Assembly: GCA_035509275.1 (NCBI GenBank)
Contig: DATJLU010000117.1
Location: forward strand, 1-64,000
DNA from: DAHUYF01 sp035509275
Lineage (GTDB): Bacteria > Pseudomonadota > Alphaproteobacteria > ATCC43930 > CGMCC-115725
DNA length: 64,000 nucleotides
Direction: 5' to 3'
Shown one piece after another: positions 52,948-60,007 of the stretch. Made by a program: the position numbers and the translations under genes. The notes under the pieces were generated by a model, which made no database searches, had not been told where the DNA came from, and saw only the letters and a program-made list of their open reading frames with translations. How positions within the stretch are numbered: the stretch's first letter is position 1; each line of letters opens with the position of its first letter.

Positions 52948-53039
52948 ACAAATTTGATCGGTAACAGGGGACCGCGTAGCATGATCGCAAAAGCTCAGAA
53001 CTCGCGGTCGCGCCGGCGCAACGCCGGGGACAAATTTGT
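52948..53039. repeat. Two ACAAATTTG elements upstream of the ACAD-like gene
   Basis: ACAAATTTG occurs at 52948-52956 and at 53030-53038; the second is part of the 10-bp palindrome ACAAATTTGT. Both are preceded by CGCCGGG. They are 82 bp apart, about eight helical turns, within the 171-bp gap before the gene at 53075. They are AT-rich sites in GC-rich DNA and may be operators. Confidence 0.4.
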
Positions 53040-53074
53040 TTGCCGTGACGTTTCAGGGACTCCGGGAGGGCGTC

Positions 53075-54220
53075 ATGAACCATGACACCGTGGTGGCGAA
53101 GGCGAAGGATGTCGCCGACCGTGTGCTGGCCCCGGCGGCCCGGCAAAATGACAGGGAGGGGCGATTTTCCGCCGAAGCGGTTGCGGCGCTCGGGGCGGGC
53201 GGGCTTCTCGGATTGATGCTGCCTGAGGAAATCGGCGGATCGGGACTTGGGCCGCGCAGTTTCGCTGCGGCGGTCGCGACCCTTGCCGAGGCGGACGCTT
53301 CGGTTGCCATGGTTTACCTGATGCATGTATGTGCCGCGGCAACGATCGCCGCGGCGCGCCCGGGGGCCGCCATCGCGCCGGTCCTGAAGGACATCGCCGC
53401 CGGTCGCCATCTCTCAACTCTGGCGTTCAGCGAGGCGGGGTCGCGCAGCCATTTCTGGGCGCCGATCTCGCGGGCACGCCGCAATGGCGCAGGGGCGCAT
53501 ATCACCGCCAAGAAATCGTGGGTGACCAGCGCCGGACACGCACAGAGCTACGTCGTCTCCTCGCTTGCGCCCGACGCGAGCGACCCTACTCAATCGACGC
53601 TCTATCTGCTTCAGAAGGGCGCGCCTGGGCTGTCGGTCGCCGGCCCGTGGGACGGCTTGGGATTGCGGGCCAACGCGTCGGCGCCGATGACGCTGGAGGG
53701 TTGCGAGGTTGCGCCCGAGCATCAGCTGACCGAAGACGGCGGCGGCTTCCCGGCGATGCTGCAGGTGGTGCTGCCGCTGTTCAATCTCGGCACCGCCGCA
53801 GTGGCGTTGGGGCTCTGCCGCGCCGCCGTAGGAGCGACGGCGGCGCATCTCAAGACCGCCCGCTTCGAGCATCTCGGCCAGAGCCTCGGTGAAAGCCTGC
53901 CGACGCTGCGCGCACAATTGGCAACGATGCAGATCGATACCGATGGCCTTGCGGCGCGCATCGACGATGTCGTCGATCACCTCGAGCGCCCACGCGAAAC
54001 GACGATGCTGCGCGTGCTTGAAAGCAAGGCGGCAGCGGGCGACGTGGCGATCAACGTCACTTCGGCCGCCATGCGGGCCTGCGGCGGCGCCGCGTTCTCG
54101 AAGCATACGAATATCGAGCGCCTCTTCCGGGATGCCCATGCCGGTGCGGTCATGGCCCCGACCGGCGACGTATTGCGCGAATTCATCGGCAAGGCGGTCC
54201 TCGGAATCCCACTCTTCTAA
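53075..54220 (+). CDS. Acyl-CoA dehydrogenase-fold flavoprotein lacking the catalytic Glu
   Basis: A 381-residue protein with the ACAD fold: GLMLPEEIGGSGLGPRSFAA, STLAFSEAGSRSHFWAP, a C-terminal four-helix domain and RACGGAAFSKHTNIERLFRD. Where dehydrogenases have the base in I-Y-E-G-T, this protein has V-M-A-P-T (residues 359-363), so Ala361 replaces Glu. Loss of that base is typical of ACAD-fold monooxygenases and hydroxylases such as DszC-type enzymes. It may therefore oxygenate or act on a non-acyl-CoA substrate. GGGAGGG precedes the ATG at 53075. The PhnD-like gene follows 14 bp later. Confidence 0.85.
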   Translation: MNHDTVVAKAKDVADRVLAPAARQNDREGRFSAEAVAALGAGGLLGLMLPEEIGGSGLGPRSFAAAVATLAEADASVAMVYLMHVCAAATIAAARPGAAIAPVLKDIAAGRHLSTLAFSEAGSRSHFWAPISRARRNGAGAHITAKKSWVTSAGHAQSYVVSSLAPDASDPTQSTLYLLQKGAPGLSVAGPWDGLGLRANASAPMTLEGCEVAPEHQLTEDGGGFPAMLQVVLPLFNLGTAAVALGLCRAAVGATAAHLKTARFEHLGQSLGESLPTLRAQLATMQIDTDGLAARIDDVVDHLERPRETTMLRVLESKAAAGDVAINVTSAAMRACGGAAFSKHTNIERLFRDAHAGAVMAPTGDVLREFIGKAVLGIPLF

Positions 54221-54234
54221 GCGGGAGAGCAGCC

Positions 54235-55074
54235 ATGACTCGAACGATCTGGCTGGGCGCCGTAGCCTATGACCCGAAGGTGGTGTCGATCTGGGAAGGG
54301 ATGCGGCGCTACTTTCACGAAGAGGCGCATTTGGCCGTCGAGGTCGTGCTGTTTCAGAGCTATGAGGCGCAGGTGAGCGCTCTCCTCGCCGCGCCCGGCG
54401 ATCCCGTGCCGCGCATCGACATCGGCTGGAACACGAACCTTGCGTATCTGCAGGCGGATGTCTGGAGCGAGCATCGCTGCCGTCCGATCGCGATGCGCGA
54501 TACCGATCTCGGCTGGATGACGAAGATTGTGGCGTCCAGCACGGGTCCGGTGGCCGCGCTTGGCGATCTCCGGAACCGCACGCTCGCGCTCGGCAGCCGC
54601 GACAGCGGACACGCGGCAATTCTTCCGGTTCACTTTCTCGGCCGTGAAGGCCTGGTCGAGGGACGCGACTACCGCGCGCTGCGCTTCGACACCGACCTCG
54701 GCAAGCATGGGGATACCGGCACGAGCGAGGCTGAAGTCGTTCGCGCCATCCTGGATGGGCGCGCCGATGCCGGCGCCATCGGCAGCCCGTTCTGGAATAC
54801 GCTGCGCAACGAGCGCTTGGTGCCGGAAGGCGCGTTGACCGAGATCTGGACGTCCCCTCCCTACAATCACTGCATGTTCACGGCTCGACCCGATTTCGAT
54901 CCGTCGCTGGCGCGGCGCTTTGCGGATGCTCTGTCGGCGATGAGTTATGAGAACCCCCGCCACCGCGCCGTGCTTGACGCCGAGGGGCTGAGACGCTGGG
55001 TCGGTCCTCACCTCGACGGCTATGACGCGTTGCGCGAGGCTTCGGCGCACCAGGGCTTCTTCACGCGCAATTGA
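54235..55074 (+). CDS. PhnD-like substrate-binding-fold protein without signal peptide
   Basis: A 279-residue protein related to phosphate/phosphite/phosphonate binding proteins (PhnD/SsuA-like, type 2 periplasmic fold). Visible features: AVAYDPKVVSIWEGMRRYF, IDIGWNTNLAYLQADVWSE, LRNRTLALGSRDSGHAAILP (the PhnD-type hinge motif) and AILDGRADAGAIGSPFWNTL. There is no export signal and no permease or ATPase gene nearby, so it is probably cytoplasmic and acts as an enzyme, ligand carrier or sensor. GGGAGAG precedes the ATG. Its last 14 bases overlap the end of the convergent radical SAM gene. Confidence 0.8.
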   Translation: MTRTIWLGAVAYDPKVVSIWEGMRRYFHEEAHLAVEVVLFQSYEAQVSALLAAPGDPVPRIDIGWNTNLAYLQADVWSEHRCRPIAMRDTDLGWMTKIVASSTGPVAALGDLRNRTLALGSRDSGHAAILPVHFLGREGLVEGRDYRALRFDTDLGKHGDTGTSEAEVVRAILDGRADAGAIGSPFWNTLRNERLVPEGALTEIWTSPPYNHCMFTARPDFDPSLARRFADALSAMSYENPRHRAVLDAEGLRRWVGPHLDGYDALREASAHQGFFTRN

Positions 55075-56095
55075 AGATGGCGGCCAGCCGCCGCTGATGC
55101 GCGGTCTCCCGCTCGAAGGCACGGCGGATCGCTGCAAAGGCGTCGGCGAGCGGAAAGATGTCCGGCGTCACCAGCAGATCCGCGTCCTCGGCCCCGACCG
55201 GATGCCAATAGACACCGTCGGCCGTGATCGTGACTTCGGGTACCAGATCGGCGCGTGCAAGCGCGACGCCGTGCTCGGCGAAGCCGCGAAGGGCAACGCG
55301 GCGGATCACCCGGTCCGCTTCGGCGATCTGCCGGGCGTCGAGGAAGCGGCGGAACTCGTCGGCTTCAGCATCGCTCGAAAGGGTGGCCGCCAAGCGCACG
55401 CGAAACCCTTCAGCCCGCGCGCGTTCTATGCCCTTCCATGCCCGCGTCCAGGTGCCGGCGCCGCGATGGCAGTCGTGGCGCTCGGGCGTCGGGCTGTCGA
55501 GGCTGATCTGCAGCGTGACGCGCTCGCGCGAGAGCAGGCGAAGGCTTTCGAGCCGCCGTCCCGCGAGCAGCGTACCGTTGGTGAGCACGGTCGTTGGGGC
55601 GGCCGCTGCGCAGGCGGCCAGGATCGCGCCGAGATCGGCGAGCAGAAATGGCTCGCCGCCGGTCACGAAGATTTCGCCGACGCCGAGCGCCGCGGCCTCG
55701 AGCGCGATCCGCCGCACGCGCTCGAGGCCGAGGGCACGGCGCGGCGCGGTGGGCGAGGAGCGGACGCAGCAATAGTCGCAGCGCAAATTGCAGTCGAAAT
55801 TCGTATAGAGCCAAAGTCGCGAGCCGATCGGACGGTCGGCGTCGGCAGGCGCAGGAGCGGCCCCGCATCGGAAAACCCAGCGATAGCGGCCCGGGCCGGC
55901 GGACGTATCGACCAGATTGTTATGGGTAAAGCGGCACCACGCCTCGAGGTCGACGCCGAGGCTCGCTTCGCTGCCGATCACGGCGATGAGATCGCCCGGA
56001 CGAGCGCGGCGCAGCGCGGCAATCAGCTCCTGCAGCAGGCCGGAGGCAAACGTCTTGGCGCCCGCATCGATCTCTAAAGTCGCTCTCATCGCCAT
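55061..56095 (-). CDS. Radical SAM protein with N-terminal degenerate TusA-like domain
   Basis: A 344-residue fusion. Residues ~3-78 follow the TusA/SirA fold: an initial strand, a helix LLQELIAALRRARPGDLIAV, then ASLGVDLEAWCRFTHNNLV and YRWVFRCG. The CPXP motif carrying the sulfur-accepting Cys is replaced by FASG, so persulfide relay by that Cys is not possible. The radical SAM part has C102-X3-C106-X2-C109 in FDCNLRCDYCCVR, VTGGEPFLLADL and TLQISLDSPTPERHD. No SPASM cysteines. Either ATG 56095 or 56089 can start it. Divergent from the VOC gene, convergent with the PhnD-like gene. Confidence 0.83.
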   Translation of the reverse strand: MAMRATLEIDAGAKTFASGLLQELIAALRRARPGDLIAVIGSEASLGVDLEAWCRFTHNNLVDTSAGPGRYRWVFRCGAAPAPADADRPIGSRLWLYTNFDCNLRCDYCCVRSSPTAPRRALGLERVRRIALEAAALGVGEIFVTGGEPFLLADLGAILAACAAAAPTTVLTNGTLLAGRRLESLRLLSRERVTLQISLDSPTPERHDCHRGAGTWTRAWKGIERARAEGFRVRLAATLSSDAEADEFRRFLDARQIAEADRVIRRVALRGFAEHGVALARADLVPEVTITADGVYWHPVGAEDADLLVTPDIFPLADAFAAIRRAFERETAHQRRLAAIFNCA

Positions 56096-56150
56096 GCGTC
56101 AGATCATACCCCGGCCTTTGCGGATCTTAAATGATTCACTCGAATGCGCT

Positions 56151-56180
56151 TTGACGGCGCGGAATAATGTTGATATCAAC
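56151..56180 (+). promoter_or_regulatory. Sigma-70 promoter with overlapping palindromic operator
   Basis: TTGACG (56151-56156), 17 bases, TATCAA (56174-56179) makes a plausible sigma-70 promoter directed to the VOC gene at 56260. The perfect palindrome GTTGATATCAAC (56169-56180) covers the -10 box, an arrangement typical of repressor control. It lies in the 164-bp divergent gap, so the radical SAM gene could be under the same control. Confidence 0.55.
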
Positions 56181-56259
56181 GTAACGCCTGCCTTGGTCTT
56201 TGTTTCAATCTCGGCGACCGCCGCATCGGTCGTCCTCGAACCGCAACGGGTTTGCAACC

Positions 56260-57033
56260 ATGCCGAAATTTGAAGGCCGCTTCGTTTGGTACGAGCTGAT
56301 GACGACCGACACGGAGGCCGCCCAGGCCTTCTATGGCAAGGTGGTCGGCTGGGGCGCGCAGAATGCGCCGGTTCCCGGCGTGAGCTACACGCTCTTCACC
56401 GTCGCGGAAATGCCGGTCGCCGGGCTGATGCAACAGCCGGAGGAGGTGCGCAAGCGGGGCGCGCCGCCGAGTTGGCTCGGCTATGTCGGCGTCGCCAATG
56501 TCGACACTGCCGCGGCGAAGGTGGCGCGGCTCGGCGGGACGGTGCATGTGCCGCCGAGCGACATTCCGAATGTCGGCCGCTTTGCCGTCGTGCTCGATCC
56601 ACAGCATGTGGCATTCGCTTTGTTTCAGCCGGCGGGCGACGAGCCCGATCGGCCCGTCGACCCAAGCGCGCCGGGCCGCGTCGGCTGGCACGAGCTGGCG
56701 ACCAACGATTGGCCGAAAGCGTTCTCCTTCTACAACGAGCTCTTCTCCTGGCAGAAGGGTGATGCCGTCGATATCGGCGCCATGGGCACCTATCAGCTCT
56801 TCACCGTCGGCGGACAGGCGATGGGCGGCATGTTCAACAAGCCGCCGGCGGTGCCGGCGCCGTTCTGGCTCTACTACGTCAATGTCGGCGATATCGACGC
56901 GGCGGCGCAGCGCGTCACCGCGGGAGGCGGCAAGATCATCAACGGCCCGATGCAAGTGCCGGGCGGCAGCTGGATCCTCCAGAGCCTGGATCCGCAAGGC
57001 GCGATGTTCGCGCTTGTCGGCAGGAAGGGTTAG
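56260..57033 (+). CDS. Two-domain VOC (glyoxalase/dioxygenase superfamily) protein
   Basis: A 257-residue protein of two VOC modules (about 5-125 and 135-255), each beginning with similar sequence: FVWYELMTTDTEAAQAFYGK and VGWHELATNDWPKAFSFYNE. Such 27-kDa antigen-like proteins (CFP-30B group) are widespread and mostly uncharacterised; some glyoxalase-like members bind metal. The ATG at 56260 begins MPKFEGRFVWYE, the normal start. It is preceded by a probable regulated promoter at 56151. The convergent MFS gene ends 6 bp away. Confidence 0.88.
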   Translation: MPKFEGRFVWYELMTTDTEAAQAFYGKVVGWGAQNAPVPGVSYTLFTVAEMPVAGLMQQPEEVRKRGAPPSWLGYVGVANVDTAAAKVARLGGTVHVPPSDIPNVGRFAVVLDPQHVAFALFQPAGDEPDRPVDPSAPGRVGWHELATNDWPKAFSFYNELFSWQKGDAVDIGAMGTYQLFTVGGQAMGGMFNKPPAVPAPFWLYYVNVGDIDAAAQRVTAGGGKIINGPMQVPGGSWILQSLDPQGAMFALVGRKG

Positions 57034-57039
57034 CCTCGA

Positions 57040-58281
57040 TCACGCCATCGCGGCGCGATAGGGCTGGGTGCGTTGCCGCGCCACCAAGGTGCCGACCAAT
57101 ATAAGATTGAGCAGGTTGAAGCCGATGCCGGTGGCCAGCGCCGGGCCGTAGAAGCCGAAATAGTCGTAGATGACGCCGGCAAGCCAGCCGCCGGCGGCCA
57201 TGCCCGAGCCGCTGCACAGCAGCAGCACAGGGACGCGCCAGGCGGCCTCGGCCGCAGGAAAAAGCTCGCGCACCGCGAGCACATAGGCGGGGATGATGCC
57301 GCTGAAGCCGAAGCCGAACACGGCGGCAACGATGAAGAGGCCGGTCTCGTCCTGAGTGAGGGCGAGCGCCGTCAGCGCCGCGGCTTGGCAGGCCGAGCCG
57401 GCGAGCACGGTGCGGAGCCCGCCGACCCGATCGGCGACCCAGCCCCAGAATTGCCGGCTGATGAAGGCGGTAACGAGCAGCAGCGACAGCATCGCCGCGC
57501 CATGCGCCGCCGGGATGCCGAGATCGGTGCACAGCGCGACAAGGTGGCCTTGCGGCATCGCCATGGGCACGCAGCAGCAGAACGAAGCGGCGGCGAGGAA
57601 GCCCAGCACCACCCCGGGCCGCCAGCCCAGCACGGCGGTGCTCGATCGGCCAACCGCGGCGAAAGCTGCGGCAGGGCTCGCGGGCGGCTGCCGCAGCAGC
57701 AACGCCAGCGGCAGGACCGCGACGGCGACGAAGGCGCCGAAGCGCGTCATCGTCCATTGCCAGCCGAACATGGCGATGCCGCGCTCGAAGAGCGGCGGCC
57801 AGATCGCGCCGGCGACATACTGCCCGCTCGAGATCAGCGCCAGCGCCGTGCCGCGGCGCCGATCGAACCAATGGCTGACATAAATGTAAAGTGGCGCGTT
57901 GATGCCGGCATTGCCGATGAGGCCGACCAGCAGGCCATACCCGACATAGAGCTGCCACGCAGAGCCGCCGGTCGCGACGCAGAGCCCGAGCCCGACCATC
58001 ACGGCGCCGAAGCCGGCCGTCCAGCGCACGCCGATCCGCTCGGCGATGCGGCCCATGGCGAGGCCGCCCACGGCGGTGCCGAGCCAGGCCAGCGAATAAG
58101 CGAGCGACGGCACCGAGCGCTCGCTGCCAAGGTCGGCAGCGATCTGTTTCAGCGCCACCACGGCGACGACGGGCGCGCCGTAGGAGATGCTCATGATGGC
58201 AAGGGCGGCAAAAGCAACGACCCAGGAAGTGCGGGTCTCTATGCTCGCCGCTTCAAGCGAGTGCGACGGAAAATCCGGCAT
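57040..58281 (-). CDS. MFS transporter, oxalate/formate antiporter-like
   Basis: A 413-residue carrier with twelve predicted transmembrane helices in two halves. GGLAMGRIAERIGVRWTAGF is the loop 2-3 motif; SHWFDRRRGTALALISSG is a hallmark of the OFA/monocarboxylate branch, and QFWGWVADRVGG begins the second half. It probably moves a monocarboxylate or similar anion. The ATG at 58281 is supported by the family start. Convergent with the VOC gene, divergent from a second VOC gene by 140 bp. Confidence 0.88.
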   Translation of the reverse strand: MPDFPSHSLEAASIETRTSWVVAFAALAIMSISYGAPVVAVVALKQIAADLGSERSVPSLAYSLAWLGTAVGGLAMGRIAERIGVRWTAGFGAVMVGLGLCVATGGSAWQLYVGYGLLVGLIGNAGINAPLYIYVSHWFDRRRGTALALISSGQYVAGAIWPPLFERGIAMFGWQWTMTRFGAFVAVAVLPLALLLRQPPASPAAAFAAVGRSSTAVLGWRPGVVLGFLAAASFCCCVPMAMPQGHLVALCTDLGIPAAHGAAMLSLLLVTAFISRQFWGWVADRVGGLRTVLAGSACQAAALTALALTQDETGLFIVAAVFGFGFSGIIPAYVLAVRELFPAAEAAWRVPVLLLCSGSGMAAGGWLAGVIYDYFGFYGPALATGIGFNLLNLILVGTLVARQRTQPYRAAMA

Positions 58282-58421
58282 GCCCGATCACGCGTCCCCG
58301 ATCGTTCTTCTCTATTGCCCTATCGTCCCCGGTTCGGCGGCCAGCGGTCAAGCCGCGAGCGGGGGCGCCGGTTGAAAGGGCGCTACCCCGTCCGCTAGCA
58401 TCATCCCGACCGGAGGAACTT

Positions 58422-58805
58422 ATGGGCGAGCCGCGTTTCCGCATCGATCACGTGCAGATCACGGTACCGCGTGCGCTCGAGGCCGAGAGCCGGCGGTTTT
58501 ATGGCGAGGGGCTCGGCTTTCGCGAGCTTCCGAAGCCGCCCGAGCTCGCGCGCAATGGCGGCATGTGGTACCAGCTCGGCGCGGTTCAGCTCCACGTCTC
58601 GCTGGAAGACGTCGATCCCGTCGCCAACGGCGCATCGCGCCGCCACATCGCTTATGACGTCGCCGATCTCGACGCGATCGAGCAGGAGCTGCGCCGGCGC
58701 GGGCTCGACATCATCCCCGACCGCCAGCCGAGCGCGGGTTTGCGCCGCTTCTATCTGCGCGATCCCGGCGGCAACCGCCTCGAGATCATCCAGAAGATCG
58801 ATTGA
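58422..58805 (+). CDS. Single-domain VOC family protein
   Basis: A 127-residue glyoxalase-fold protein. RIDHVQITVPRALEAESRRF carries the first metal ligand (H10); WYQLGAVQLHVSLED and RRHIAYDVADLDAIEQELR give the middle His positions; the end RDPGGNRLEIIQ holds the Glu ligand. It resembles bleomycin-resistance/glyoxalase proteins of unknown substrate. CGGAGGA precedes the ATG. The M20 hydrolase follows 20 bp later, so they may be co-transcribed. Confidence 0.87.
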   Translation: MGEPRFRIDHVQITVPRALEAESRRFYGEGLGFRELPKPPELARNGGMWYQLGAVQLHVSLEDVDPVANGASRRHIAYDVADLDAIEQELRRRGLDIIPDRQPSAGLRRFYLRDPGGNRLEIIQKID

Positions 58806-58825
58806 AGGATCGCTGAGGAGCGTTC

Positions 58826-59995
58826 ATGCCCATCGTCAACCGCATCGCCGATTTCCACAAGGATCTCACCGCCTGGCGGCACGAGCTCCACGCCCATCCC
58901 GAGACCGCTTTCGAGGAGAAGCGGACATCCGATTTCGTCGCCAAGCGGCTTCAGGAGTTCGGCATCGAGGTGCATCGCGGCCTCGCCGGCACCGGGGTCG
59001 TCGGGACGCTCAAGGGAAACGCTTCGGGCCCGCGCGCCATCGCGCTGCGCGCCGACATGGATGCGCTCCACATCCATGAGCAGAACGGCGTCGATTACGC
59101 TTCGCAGAATGCCGGCCGGATGCATGCCTGCGGCCATGACGGGCATACGACCATGCTGCTCGGCGCGGCGCGTTATCTCGCCGAGACGCGCAATTTTGCC
59201 GGTACGGTTCATTTCGTTTTTCAGCCGGCCGAGGAGAACGAGGGCGGCGGCCGCGTCATGGTGGAGGACGGCCTGTTCGAGAAATTCCCGGTCGAGGCGG
59301 TGTTCGGCATGCACAACTGGCCAGGCATGCAGGCCGGCAAATTCGCGCTCCGCGCCGGGCCGATGATGGCGTCCTTCGACATCTTCGAGATCATCGTCAC
59401 CGGCAAAGGGACGCATGCGGCGCTGCCGCATCTCGGCATCGATCCGGTGGTCGCCGCCGCGCAGATCGCCACCGGGCTGCAGACCATCACCAGCCGCTCG
59501 CTCGCGCCGCTCGACAGCGCGGTCGTCAGCGTCACGCAGATTCATGGCGGCGATACCTGGAACGTCATTCCCGACGAGGTGGTGCTGCGCGGCACGACAC
59601 GCTCCTTCAAGCCGGAGCTGCAAGACGCGATCGAAGCCGGCATTCGCCGCGTCGCCGAAGGCGTCGCGACGGCGATGGGGGCGAGCGTCAAGATCCGGTA
59701 TGAGCGGCGCTATCCCGCCACCGTCAACACCGCTGCCGAGGCCGAAACCGCGGCGACGATCGCGTCGGAGGTGGTGGGCGAGGGCAATGTCGACCGCGAC
59801 CTGACGCCGACCATGGGCTCGGAGGATTTCGCCTTCATGCTCCAGGCCAAGCCCGGCGCCTATGTCTTCATCGGTAACGGCAAGAACGGCGCCGGCCTGC
59901 ACAACGCGCATTACGACTTCAACGACGAGATCCTGCCGATCGGCGCGTCCTACTGGGCGCGGCTGGTGGAGCGCGTGCTGGCCAAGCGGGCCTGA
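58826..59995 (+). CDS. M20 family metallo-amidohydrolase (hippurate hydrolase-like)
   Basis: A 389-residue cytoplasmic enzyme of the M20D/AbgB group. Metal site: C102 and H104 in MHACGHDGHTTMLLGAARY, E136-E137 in FQPAEENEGGGR, H163 in GMHNWPG, and the distal His in IGNGKNGAGLHNAHYDFND. PEDE-like entry: RHELHAHPETAFEEKRT. Members hydrolyse N-acyl amino acids, hippurate, or IAA conjugates. GAGGAG precedes the ATG. It sits between a VOC gene and a polytopic membrane protein (12-bp gap). Confidence 0.92.
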   Translation: MPIVNRIADFHKDLTAWRHELHAHPETAFEEKRTSDFVAKRLQEFGIEVHRGLAGTGVVGTLKGNASGPRAIALRADMDALHIHEQNGVDYASQNAGRMHACGHDGHTTMLLGAARYLAETRNFAGTVHFVFQPAEENEGGGRVMVEDGLFEKFPVEAVFGMHNWPGMQAGKFALRAGPMMASFDIFEIIVTGKGTHAALPHLGIDPVVAAAQIATGLQTITSRSLAPLDSAVVSVTQIHGGDTWNVIPDEVVLRGTTRSFKPELQDAIEAGIRRVAEGVATAMGASVKIRYERRYPATVNTAAEAETAATIASEVVGEGNVDRDLTPTMGSEDFAFMLQAKPGAYVFIGNGKNGAGLHNAHYDFNDEILPIGASYWARLVERVLAKRA

Positions 59996-60007
59996 GCGCG
60001 CCGGCGC

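Noticed and set aside
52981..53085. A 34-codon frame overlapping the start of the ACAD-like gene, considered as a leader peptide
   Set aside because: Only a loose ribosome-binding match, no codon-run or conserved pattern typical of attenuators; kept only as a note.
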